From the NCBI GenBank assembly GCA_028583605.1, contig CM053326.1:11540587-11604586 (forward strand): a stretch of DNA of 64,000 bases, read 5' to 3'. Shown here in pieces: positions 48,517 through 59,749 of this stretch. The stretch is from Dastarcus helophoroides (taxonomy: Eukaryota; Arthropoda; Insecta; Coleoptera; Bothrideridae). The notes under the pieces are model-generated. The model saw only the letters and a program-made list of their open reading frames with translations. It searched no databases and was not told where the DNA came from. The position numbers and the translations under genes were made by a program. Every line of letters begins with the position of its first letter. Within the stretch, counting starts at the first letter, position 1.

Positions 48517-48545
48517 TTCAATAGTTTTATTCTAAATAAAAATAG

Positions 48546-48883
48546 TCAGTCGTTTTCTGATACCGTATCGACATCAATGTGTATATCTTGATCTTGTGTT
48601 GAATCCACAGCATTTTCACCATTTTTGTTGGCTTCTTTGGAGTGTCTCCACTTCATTCTTCTGTTTTGAAACCATACTTTAACTTGTGCATCCGTTAATC
48701 CTAAAGTGGCAGCAAGTTGGCGTCTATCGGGTTTCGTAATGTACTTTTGTAATTGGAATCTTCTTTCCAATCCCTTTCTCTGTAAATTACTGAATACAGC
48801 TCTTGACCATGATCTTTTTCTTTTGTTATTTCCCGCTGACAGATTTGGCGAATTGGAAGGCGAGGAAACTGGAATTCGCACAG
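48546..48883 (-). CDS. H2.0/HLX-type homeobox protein, terminal coding exon
   Basis: The exon opens after an acceptor reading CATTTTTTGCAG on the minus strand, in phase 1. A short serine-rich linker leads to a homeodomain that starts [17 protein letters not shown] (exon residues 24-83). Helix 3 contains [17 protein letters not shown], with W48, F49, Q50, N51 and R53 intact. The [19 protein letters not shown] and [18 protein letters not shown] stretches are the hallmark of Drosophila H2.0 and vertebrate HLX. A lysine- and asparagine-containing segment and an acidic tail close the protein at a stop at 48546. H2.0/HLX proteins are nuclear DNA-binding regulators of visceral mesoderm. Upstream exons were not found within the 15 kb to the right. 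Confidence 0.93.
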
Positions 48884-49669
48884 CTGCAAAAAATGAAAGT
48901 TTTATAAAATTTTTGAAAAATTTGATCATTTTCAATGATACTATGTTTTTTGAGTACTTATAAACTCAAATACAAGAGAATCTTAAATCATAAGCCTTCT
49001 GTGAGATATAAATAACATATAAGGCAGTAGTATATTTATTTAGTTTTATTGGAAAGACCACAAACATAATCGTAAACGTTAAATGGTTTATTTCTAGGCA
49101 TAACAAATCAGACCAAATGTTTCGTAGATAAAGATGCGCATCTATTAGCATGTTACCGACACTTAAGAAACCCTGTATACACAAACTGAAATACTTAAAG
49201 CAACAACTGTAAACTGAAGCATCCGAAAGTGTTTATGATAATACTATACACTGAGAACTGTTTATATTATCGAACAAAATTTGGTGCTCATCAACGGTTT
49301 TTAGAATGTATATTTACAAACCTTTATGGCCTGTTTAAAATTTTATTTCCTTCGTCTAAATTTGATTTTATTCCCGATGAATATCCCTCATTAACACCAT
49401 GCCATGGTTTACAATAAAATCTTTAAGTAGAATAACATCATTTTAAATTTTTTTATTTAACATGTGGATCTGCTGGGAGGTCTTAGATGTATAATGTGAT
49501 TAAAACTTTAATCTGGAAGTTTACAACATGTAATCGAATTCTGCATTGCTTGCTAATAATAATGTAGATATACGCGGTGTCCATCTACTTCGGAATAATA
49601 AGATATCTTAGCAATGACTGAAGTTACGGAAAACTTTTAAGGAGCAATTACTGAGATATTTCACTATTC
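48884..49669. other. start of the homeobox intron, no element recognised
   Basis: This is the minus-strand intron just upstream of the homeobox exon. The sequence is AT-rich without repeats that I could classify. Open frames here are short and unrelated to known families. Confidence 0.4.
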
Positions 49670-50710
49670 AGAACTAGGTGGAAATTAGGAATATTCGATA
49701 TACATCGATGTTTCGAAATTATCTGATTTTTCCATTAAAGAATCGAATAGTATTCGATGTTTTGCAAAGCAAAGAAATATCGGAAATATCGATGTATTTT
49801 CATACGATGCATCGATAGTATGTCGTTGGAAAGTTCCAGATGTGCCGCCAAAATATGAAAATATGAGACAGTAACAATTCAGAAATAAATAATAATAACT
49901 TTTTTTTTAGACATCAATATTATTTGAGAGGCAGCCATGAGGACCTTTTTTTTTCAGAAATTTATTGGGCTTAGTTGGTAAACACTGATAGGGATGTATC
50001 GTTTGTAAACATCGATGTTTCAACGTCACCTAAAGACGGCAGTGTGCCTGAATTTTAAAAGAAAAATTAAAATTTTAAGAAAAGATTTTTGAGTATTAAC
50101 TTTGAAAACTCGAAAACATTAAATGCTTTTGTTAAAATTTCGATCTTAAATTCACAATTAGTAGTTGTTGTTTTAAATTATCGGTCAAAAAGAAAATAAA
50201 AAAATTCCAGTTTTTATCGAAATTTCTAATTCAAACTTAAATTTTTCAGTTTCCTTCAGAAAAATTTGTTCGACATTTTTTAAATTTTCAGTTTTTTTTT
50301 CTACAAAAAAGTTGACATTTTCAGAGAAAAAATCAACATTTTTAAAAAAGTCTAATTTTTGAGTCAAAAGTAAAAGTTTTCAAATAAAAACCAAAAGAGA
50401 ATTCTCAAAATTTCGAACCAAACTTTCAAATTTGGAATATTTGAGAAATTATCAATTTTAAGTAAAAAAATTTTAATACCTACTGTACTAGAAATTAAAA
50501 AGTTTGATCAAAATTCCATGTTTTGATAATTGCATATTTTTTTAGTTCAAAATTTTCTTATAAATCTCGAATCGGTCCTGAAATTTTATATTCAACCAAA
50601 TTCCATTTTTATAAACTTTAGTTTTTTTATCGAAAATTAGAAAAATGTTTGTAAACATTTGAGATTAAAGTGAACATTTTTAAAATTACCTTTTATACGT
50701 TACCTTTATA

Positions 50711-52096
50711 CAAGGCTGGACCATAAGTAATGGTACACAGAGCAATGGTGGATTTTCCGAATAAAAATAATGTGATTTAACTACATTTACCTTATATCAA
50801 AAGTTGATATTAACAGAGATACAGGGTGTCAAAGTTGAAAAAAAAATTTCGATTTTTTCGTATAATTATGGAATGAATTGTAATATAGGCACGAAATTTG
50901 TCACAAAGGAGTTTCTTAAGTAGACAGACTTTAATTTGCTAACATATTACCAATAGCTGATAGGAGGCATTACCTGCGCTATCCTGCATAATTCTAAATC
51001 ATCATAACTTTTTTGTGCACTCACGTATATTAATTTTAAATGAATTATTTTATTTCCCCACATTTTTTACATAAACAAGTGTACTTTCTGAAAGTTGATA
51101 CGAGCAACCGTTTCCAAGATATTTGCCTTTAAATCTTGACGTGCCTTGGTTTTAAATTACTATGATATTAAATTTTCGAAGTAGGCTTGAAAAAAAGTAA
51201 TCATAATATAGCTTTGAACTAATTTATGTCAAATACTGCTTTGCTGATAATATTATTACCTAAATTTTGAAAATCTCAATAAAGAAAATCTAAACAATTA
51301 AAACGTAATTTATTTTCTAACATAGAAATGTCAGATATGACCTCTGGGTCCGCACAAGAAAAATTTTAATAGTCTGGGTGGTCAAAGCAAATATTTGAAG
51401 ATAAATTTCAATAAAAAAAACAGCCAAATTTTTAATTGTTTACAATCCCTTTATATGAAAAAGGTAATTTCCCACATACTTATTTTTGAAAATAAATTTT
51501 GTTTTGGTAACTTCTTTAAATTTGCTTTAGAAATTTAAAAAAGTATGTGTAAAAATAATGTCAGTAGAGTAATATTTGATATAAACCATTTTAAAGTCAG
51601 TTTTATTACTTTTATTTTGAAACCTACTGCGAAAAATTCACATTTACATAATTTAAAATAAACGTACCTCAAACTTTGAAGGCAAATATCTTGAAAACGG
51701 TTGCTTGTATAAACATTTAGAATGTTACCTTTTTTACGAAGAAAATGTAGGTAAATAAAAATATCGATTTAAAATAAGTGTACATGAAGTCACAAAAAAG
51801 TTATGATGCTTTACAATAATACAAGGTAGCGCAGGTGGCGCCCCCTATGAGTTACTGACAATCTGTTAGCAAATTAGAACTTTTTGACCAAAGAAACCCC
51901 CCTATGCTAAACTTCTTGTCTATAGTAAAATGTGTTCATCAGTTATGCGAAAAAGTCACAATTTTGTTTTTAACTTTGACACCCTGTATCTCTGTTAATA
52001 TCAACTTTTGGTATAAGCTAAATGTGGCTAAATCGCGTTATTTTTATACGAAAAATCTACTCTTGCTCTATGAACTATTAATTATGGTCCATCCTG
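50711..52096. mobile_element. 1.39-kb fold-back element
   Basis: CAAGGCTGGACCATAAGTAA at the left matches the reverse complement of the right end CTATTAATTATGGTCCATCCTG in imperfect form. The inverted match extends through AAAAGTTGATATTAACAGAG, ACAGGGTGTCAAAGTT, TACCTGCGCTA and CAACCGTTTCCAAGATATTT almost to the centre near 51400. TATA flanks both ends (50707-50710 and 52097-52100), as for the fold-back element at 35866. There is no ORF. Confidence 0.88.
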
Positions 52097-54471
52097 TATA
52101 AATTTACCATTTATGCGTTAAAATTTTTGTTCAATTGTTCGTCTGTGATTTCGAAACTTTGAAAATTTAAAAATTTTAAAAGTAATCTTCGGTTTTAAAA
52201 ACTTTTTTACAAAATTAAAATTATTCAAAATATCTACTTTTTTAGAAATCCTGCCTTTTTATTGAAAACTTTAACCTTTTACGAAAATATAAATATTTTT
52301 CAAAATTTCGATTACTAAAAATTTTGATCTTTTCTCATGTTTTCAAAATTTAGATTGTTTTGAAAAGTTGGAATTTTTTGAAATGTTTGTTTTTTTTTTA
52401 AAAAATTGAATTCTATTGAAAACTGTGAACATTTTAAATATTAGTAGGTTTCCAATAATTTTCAAAATTCGATATTTTTTTAAAAATTGCATTCTTTTAA
52501 AATTCCGACTTTTTTAACGTTTGGCATTTTAACAAAATCTAGTCTGACTTTTTTAAAAACGTGCAGTTTTTTTAATTTCCAATTTTTTTTCGAAAATTTT
52601 GAATTTTGTTTATTGAAAATTTAAATTTTTTCTAAAAATTTCCAAAGTTTTACTTTAAATTTCCTATACATTTTAATTTATTTTTCCTTTTTTTGACTTT
52701 ATTTCACAATTTTAACTTTTTTGAAAATTTAAATTTTTTTCAAATGACAATTTTTTTTAGCTTAAAATATTTTTTTTGAAAATTCCTACTTTCAGAATCA
52801 CATTTTTTTCCAAAACCTTTGACTCCTTTCAAAATTTCATTTTTTAATAAGAAAATATAAATTTTTCCTAAAAATTTCAGTATCTTTCGAAATTGTCCAA
52901 TTATCTCGGAAAATGTGACGTCAATTTTCGACATTAGTTCAAAATTTTGTCCTTTTCGAAATTTTGACTATTTTTTAAAATTTTGAATATTATTTAAAAT
53001 TTCGACCTTTTTGGAAAACCTTTACTTTGTTCAAAATTATAATTTATTTTCAGACGAAATTAGTATGATTTTAGATATCGTATTTCGTTTTTTTTTTAAT
53101 TTCGATTATTTAAATCTTTTTAAAATGTTGTTTTAAAGTATTTTACTGCTATTCAAAATTGCAACTCGTTTTAAAATATCGAATTTTTCAGAACTTTTCA
53201 CATTTTTTGGAAATCTTTTTATTGAAAATTTTTAGTTTTCTATGGAAATGTTGATATTTTAAAAAAATTTCGACTATTAATTTATCTGTTAAAATTTCGA
53301 CTTTTTTGAAAATTTCAAGATTTTTGAAACTTTGATTTTTTTGAACATCTCGTTTTTCAAAAAAATTCGAATTCATTTGACGAAATTTTTCAAATTCAAT
53401 TTTCTTAAAACTTCGCTGGTTTTGAAAATTCCGATTTTCATAATATTTGGCATTTTTGCAAAATTTTGCAAGATTTTTAAAAAGAATTTTATCAAAATTT
53501 CGAAATATTTTAAAAACATGATTTTTTTCGAAAACTTAAATTTTTTATAAAAATTTCAATATTTTTTAAAATTTACTCTTTATAGAATTTTCTCGAGAAC
53601 TTTTTCCTTCACATCCCCAGTTAAACATTGAATTTTTATCAAAAATTCGAGTATGTAATCTCGAAATGTCTACTTTTTTTGAAAACTTTAATCTTCGATT
53701 CAAAAAAAGTAGATTGTGAGACTTAAGTCAAAATTTGCACGACAAAAAAAAAATTAAAAAAAATATAGATTTCAATTCGGAAGGAAAATAATTCTTATTT
53801 CATAAAAAATAATTAAAGAAATTAGGCGCAGAAAGGCCATTAATTTAAAAAAAAAATGGCTTAGAAACTTCGAATTTAGAGATGAAATTTCAAGTTTCTT
53901 CTGTAAATTTCAACTGTAGTCCCGAAATATTGACTTTTGTCTCGAAATTCTAAAATAAATGTCAAAATTTTCACCTTTTTCTCGAACTTTGAAAAAAAAA
54001 GTCAAACATTCGGCTTTATCTGTACTCGAAATTTTGATATTAAAGTCAAAATTTAGACTTTTATCTCCAAATTTCTAGGAATTTCGAGATTAAAGGCAAA
54101 ATTTTTACAAAGATTGTGAATTTTAGAGAATAAATTGAAATGTCGAGATTAAAGTCAAAATTTCAATTTTAATTTCGAAATTTCGGGAAAAAAGTCGAAA
54201 ATTTAACGTTAAACTTGAAATTTCTAATTTATTTTAAAATTGATATCCTTGATGTATCATCGTAATTTTGACTTTTTAAATCCGCAATTAAATATTTAAA
54301 AAACATCGGAAAAGCATCGTTGAGGTGATGTTTACGACATCGATGCTTCATTAAAAAAATATCGATGCTTTTTTGAACAATGTAGCATCATTAAACACTG
54401 GCTGGCGTGCAGTATTCGATGTTTAAAAACATCGATGTTAGGGAATAGATGTATCGAAACAACATCGATAT

Positions 54472-54852
54472 TGTAACGCAATATAAAAAGATGGAATAGA
54501 ATTTAGAATAGAATTGTAGAATTTAGTACATAAGAAAAGTTTCTAGAATGATCTGATAAAGGGAAAGTGACCGTGATAACGAAGCAAACGGCAGATAAGC
54601 GTTCTCGAAATTTCGGCAAACGATAAGCCTTATCTGCCGGATTGTTCTAGAACCTGGATGCCAAAACTATATAAGGCGGTCAGCTTTCCCTCGAGTCAGT
54701 CAGTTAGAATCAGTGTAATTAGTGAGTTAGTAGAAGTCAATAATAAGTGAGTTAATTGTTCAATTGTGGTGATTCAAGTTTAGTTTAGTAATAAAGTGGG
54801 TATTATTTTCAATTCACGTGTGAATCAATTTGAACCGATAAAGCGCGTAACA
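54472..54852 (+). mobile_element. solo LTR of a retrotransposon
   Basis: The 381-bp unit begins TGTAACGC and ends GCGTAACA, with the TG...CA boundaries of LTRs. It is flanked on both sides by ATAT, a 4-bp duplication of the kind Gypsy-group elements make. Inside are a TATA box (CTATATAAGGCGG near 54668), an initiator-like TCAGTCAGTTAG about 28 bp later, and AATAAAG near 54788, so the promoter and polyadenylation signals are in the expected order for the + strand. No internal retrotransposon sequence adjoins it. It most likely arose by recombination between two LTRs. Confidence 0.85.
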
Positions 54853-55085
54853 ATATGTACTTTCGATGTGTTACATCGAATAAAAACATCGATGTATTTT
54901 CCAAGTAGACACCTCTAGTGGAGACCCTGTATACATAATTTGACATTTTAGCTTTAATTATTATTCATTATTGGAGGTTTACGAATACATAATATAGGGA
55001 TGAATCATTAGTAAGGTAAACTCCTGTAGCTTATAGAATTTTTTCAATAATAAAAAGGGTCTTGGTATAAAAGTACACCACCGAG

Positions 55086-56500
55086 CAGTGTCGTAGCTAT
55101 CTTTTAAAGGGCCCCTGTGCAAGATGTTGAATTAGGGCCATAAAAATTTTCTAAATTTTAAATTTAAGCTAGAAATTTAAGATTGTTTTTGGATCTTTAC
55201 TCTGGAAAGAAGTCATTATTTCGACAAAAAAAAATGAGATTTGAGATTATGTTTATACCATTTTACCATTTTTTCCGAAGCTCCTTTTTAATATCGGGCA
55301 AAACAATTTTTAATTTCGGGCAAAACAATTTTTAATTTTTACGCTTTTAAATTCTTTTGTTTCAAATCGAAATGAGAAGAAAGTTGAATATTTGAAATCA
55401 AGGTATAATCTCTTTATTTCAGTCAACATTTTGGGAAAAAAACTAAAATTCTAGAAATTTTCTGTCTCCTAAAATCACCAAGTTTTTTTTCGAAATGTTT
55501 ACTTTTTCTAAAATTTTGTGATATATGATTTTAAAATTTAGGCTTCTAGTTTTCAATTTTTGAAATTTTGACCTTTCTTTTGGAATTTGAATTTTTTAAA
55601 ACACACTTTTTTCTCGTACTTTGGCTGTTTTTGTTTCAAAATTTAAATTAAGTTTCATAATTCGGTTTTTTAATAAATATCGATTTTTTCAATATTTTCA
55701 GTCTAAAAAGTTACAAATTTCGACTTTTTTTATTAAATTTTACGTAAAACTTAGTGTTTGTAATAAATTTAAAAAAAATGGAGTATAAGTTCGAATTTGG
55801 AATCAAAATTTAAAAAAAAATGTGCAGATATATCAGAGGGATTCTAAACCGGAAGTAACGTAATAGCTTCGGTATATGGCCTAATAAGTGGTAGAGACTC
55901 AAGATGGGAGTAGATTATGATGTGTCAAATGAAAGAATTTGCACGTAAAAGGAGATTACGGCAATAAATCATGCCAAAAGAGCCTTACTGCTAGAGAAAA
56001 GTTGTAGCGTGCGCAACACCCACCGATCCATAATCCCCCAGATATATCCACTGAAAAGAAATTTGAAATTATAAAACCAAAACGAATTTCCAAGAAAATA
56101 TTTGAAATAAATTTTTCCTGGATGTTCTTTTTTTTTTGTTTCGACTTTTCAGTTTTAAAATCTCAAGTCTTTTTCAAGGTTAAAATTGCTCTAATCTCGA
56201 AATTTCGAGTTTTATTTCTGCCTCAATTTTAAAATTTTGACTTTCATTCTACATTTAAAGAAAAATGTTTGAAACATAAAACCGAAATTTCGAGTTTAAA
56301 ATTTCAAAATTCCAGTTTAAAAACCGTTTAAAAAATAGCACAATCTCCAAGTAATTTTTTTTAGATCTTTAACTTTCTTCGTTTCTTTTTCAATCACTGG
56401 AAATGTACACTTTAGTGCCAAAATTTGACAAAAAAATGTCTAAATTCGAATTGGAGTTTTTTCAGAATCGGCAAAAAATATATTTTTTGATTAATTACAC
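55086..56500. repeat. minisatellite-like block preceded by a transposon-like end
   Basis: CAGTGTCGTAGCTATC followed by GGGCCCCTGTGCAAG near 55086-55125 has the look of a DNA-transposon terminus. TTTTCGAAATG/AATTTCGAC-type phrases run from about 55150 to 56470, interrupted by the small element at 55825. No right terminus was recognised. Confidence 0.5.
55825..56049. mobile_element. 225-bp MITE
   Basis: CAGATATATCAGAGGGATTC at the left and the reverse complement of the right end (GGATATATCTGGGGGATTAT) are imperfect inverted repeats. The interior is richer in G+C than the minisatellite-like DNA on both sides. There is no ORF. Confidence 0.6.
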
Positions 56501-57829
56501 TGGTCAACACTGATTTTATCAAACAAATTGTGGTAGATAATTGTGTGTGGACTACCTATTGCCATCATGAAACCGTACTTATTTTTTCCATCACCCCCAG
56601 TTTTTTGTGACAAGGTAAAATTTAATTTTGGAAAGGTAGTCTTCGCAAATATTGTTCCATATATTATTTATGACGATAAAATGAAAATACTTTTAAAATG
56701 TGCTCTTTATAGATGTATGCCTCTAAAAAAAACTTACTTTGAGATCTCTTGAGGCTTGAAGGCTCCGTCCAACAAATTAATTATTTACAAAGTTCTATGA
56801 TGTTTTCAGTTGATCAAATCTTTTTTTGTTGGAATAAATAAAACGTGTAACAGTAAATGTGCAACTGTAAATACTAATCTAAAAATTCTATTGAATCAAT
56901 ATATAGTAATTATTTACGCATAACGTACAAAAAATCAGCCAAGAGCAGCTCGGGTACACACAACTACGGTTCCGTAACGACTACTACAGTGAACAAAAAG
57001 TTAATAGACCAAGTTAAATCATTTTTATTTACATATGAATTTGGAGTTTTCTCCAAATTTTTTTGTTCTATTTTCAAATATTCACTTTTCTCTACAATTA
57101 ACCGCAATATTTATGGAACTAAGGACTGTATTTCTATCTCAGGTAAAAAACATGAGTCGACAACTAAAAGTTTTTAGTATGGCCTCGTATCGCACTAAAA
57201 TGTCTCATTTCAACCGCAATTACTGCGTTGCGTGCAAATTAATAAACCTGAATTAACTTCGAAAATGTTCATCTAAATGAAATAATGTAAAAGACAAGTT
57301 TGATCTGCATTCTAGCTTTTGGCTAAATGAAGTTTTTTATTTGACAAAAAAAGTATATACTATATGGATCAGAAAGCCTTGGAATGCCAACACCTATTTT
57401 TCCATAAAATATTTTATTTTCTCGACAATTATTAGGATATCGAAAAAACCTACACTTTTCCGATAATTTATAACCCAATATATGCTAACCCTATTAAGAT
57501 TTAAATTTTATTTTTAGAAACTTAGAAAATCAAGGGGGCAACATTCATTTCTTATACATTTTGAGCTGTATCTTTAAGGTTATTGAACCGAAAATAATAA
57601 AAAAGGGATATTTTAGGGATTACCAGAGGCAGCTCTTTCAAAGGATAACTCACACGAGATATGAACTAAAACTTGATTTTTCAGTGACCAAATTAATTCC
57701 CCATTTTATTATAAATTTTTTTTAATCGCTGGCTGGCGGTATTTGCGTGGGCCATCGAGAACTAATGCTGTGCGAAATTTTAAATTCTTACGTTACATAG
57801 TTTTCGAGGGAAACCTCTTTATGACAGAT
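56501..57829. other. unassigned AT-rich DNA
   Basis: Open frames of 60-73 codons near 56543 and 57035 have no family that I recognise. A GC-richer phrase near 56940-56990 may be a transposon remnant. Nothing else was supported. Confidence 0.35.
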
Positions 57830-57905
57830 GGATGGACGGACGGACACGAGAGTGAGATTATATGGGTTTCGTTTTTTCCTCTTAAGATACGAAACCCTAA
57901 AAAAT
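57830..57905. mobile_element. dispersed-repeat end with GGGTTTCGT hairpin
   Basis: ACAGATGGATGGACGGACGG is followed by GGGTTTCGT (57864-57872) and ACGAAACCC (57889-57897), a 9-bp stem over a 16-base loop. A similar arrangement (GTCCGTC-type repeat, then a GGGTT..GT/AC..AACCC stem) is widespread at the ends of insect dispersed repeats. Confidence 0.45.
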
Positions 57906-58710
57906 AAAAATTTTTGATAAAACCTGTTTAAAAATTCGTCGTAATATGGCGATTGATAATTTTTTAGGGTCATTACTCTTCCCGGTTAGGTTACTTTATT
58001 GCTTTACGCTCATTTCGACATTTATTTTATGACTTGGCCAAACTGACCTTCCCTCATTAACTTCCCGTATTTTTTTTACGTGGTCGGTGTAGTTAAATTC
58101 ATGAACCTGCCATTTGCGTATCTTATTTTAATAGTATATATTTGGTGGAAGCTATAAATCTAATAAACAAGCCATAAAAAGAAAGATAAAAATGGAGGCA
58201 CACATGAAAAGTCGAGAGCGTTTGTATATGCCTTAGGGGCGACTATGACAGATAGCAGACTTTCAGTAGCAGACGCTTGCTGAATCAAATCTCTTAGAGG
58301 TACTCTGTTTGTTATAATTACGAGCGCGCATCCTGTCAGCTAGTGATAATAAAGCTCTTTCTATGTAATATACTAAAAATATAAAATGTTTATAAGGCGG
58401 CGGTTTATTTGCCTAATATATATTTTATATTTCGTATTCATGATGAAAGTATGTATAATTTTATGATGAAAATTCACAGTTACTTGAAATATTAATTACT
58501 TTCTTGAAATGATTACACGCACGTATAAAAATAACTCTTCAAAAAAATACGATTATCCATAATTTTAAATAAGTAAAAGCTTGATAACATATCCCAATTC
58601 GTTTTGATGTTCATTGAACAAAGTGAAGGAACACAAAATTAAAGTAAACTTTAGTAATTATTACATATCAAAACATTTGTTTTTTAACATGAAGCTGACA
58701 ATATTTGATG
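57906..58710. other. unassigned AT-rich DNA
   Basis: GAGCGCGCATCCTGTCAGC near 58322 resembles a phrase near 3670. No gene was recognised. Confidence 0.35.
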
Positions 58711-59150
58711 TACAGGGTTATTCATGACATTCTTACGCGTTACCGGTCCGACAGCTATACATCACACTTTTATTTAACGCCTGAAACTTATTAGTTTATC
58801 GTCGAGTATAATCAAACTAGCTGACTTAGAAACCCCCCAAAAGTTAACTTAGGTGGGCTAAGAAACGCAGGATTTGTAATTCTTCTGCACATTCATTGGA
58901 GTGATGAGTCTGGGTTTAGAGTTTCATGCAGGAGATGATCTTATTATGCCATTCAAGGAAAACTAAGCCTACAATAAATATTACTTAAAATGTGAATGTT
59001 TAGCTTCTGGGCTTATTTTTTTAGAGTAGAACAGCTAGGTGTTTCAGATGAAATTTTTGTTGATACCCCATGAGCTTTAATTATTGCTGCCAACAAGGGA
59101 CAAAAGTTTAACTGTTGTGATAAACAATCCAGTAAGAGAAAATGTAGGTC
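58711..59150 (+). mobile_element. transposon remnant with TACAGGGTTATTC end
   Basis: TACAGGGTTATTCATGAC at 58711 is a plausible outer terminus. A short plus-strand frame near 58885-58945 reads ILLHIHWSDESGFRVSCRR, similar to the W.DES.F block that holds the first catalytic acid of Tc1/mariner transposases. It is too short and degraded for a family call. Confidence 0.3.
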
Positions 59151-59169
59151 AAGACATGTAGTGGTGGTG

Positions 59170-59600
59170 AACTGCCCTTTTAAATAGAAATAAATTTTAA
59201 TTTTTGGGAAAAATTCTGTTCAGTAACGAATTTCATAGTTTGAAAGTTCTGCAGAAACAGTCTCCATAGATAGAAGTCCTCATCCTGCCTAAGCTGTTCC
59301 GCATAGGTGTTTGCCGTCTCCGGCTGCCTTATGTGTCTCAGGAGTTGTCTTTGGAGAATTAGACTTATCAGTTTATGCGACCACGTTACCAACCACTTCA
59401 GTGCTGTTTCGAGAGAATCGGCTAAACTTCATCAATTGGGTAGGTCTTTGAATTGAAAAGAGGCAACGTGTGCTTTGGGGCTAAACACCAAACATGAAAT
59501 TAGTCAATCATTCATCAAACATAAGAACAGTACTCTAGTGTTGACTTAACTCGAGCGTTGTAGAGAGTGAGCAGCTTTTTATTTATTTCGCATGTAAACT
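59170..59600 (-). pseudogene. Jockey-type LINE 3' end, broken
   Basis: The minus-strand translation reads LLRHIRQPETANTYAEQLRQ then WRLFLQNFQTMKF and FSQKLKF, paralleling RHTRQS..AANS, FFYRTSKLWNSLP and FPKNYNLSSFK of the copy at 4410. Frames shift repeatedly. It follows an endonuclease fragment of LINE type on the same strand. Confidence 0.7.
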
Positions 59601-59749
59601 ATTATTAAAAATTTAAATAGGAAAATGATGGATATCATGCCTATACAAATTAATTGATATTTATCATCCCTATGTGGGACATCACATTAACATAACATTA
59701 TAGAGTCTTTGCTTTAATTATTTTTAATTCGTTTCACCAGTAGTCTACT

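Larger units (their letters stand above)
49670..54920. mobile_element. minisatellite-bearing element with ATCGATG ends (family T, copy 2, inverted)
   Basis: Near the left limit lie CTAGGTGGAAATTAGG and several ATCGATG words; near the right limit lie ACATCGATGTATTTTCC and AGACACCTCTAG. The inside is the reverse complement of 28262-33110: TACCTACTGTACTAGAAATT on the left, GTTTGGCATTTTAACAAAAT in the middle, and AATATTTAAAAAACATCGG on the right. A fold-back element (50711-52096) and a solo LTR (54472-54852) are nested in it. The ends resemble hAT termini, but no target duplication was found, so the limits are approximate. Confidence 0.65.

Noticed and set aside
48701..48963. Alternative frames over the homeobox exon on both strands
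   Set aside because: They are shadows. Only the minus-strand frame at 48546-48883 gives the homeodomain.
53332..53550. Apparent antisense gene in the inverted element copy
   Set aside because: It is low-complexity sequence that matches the non-coding higher-order repeat at 28262-33110.
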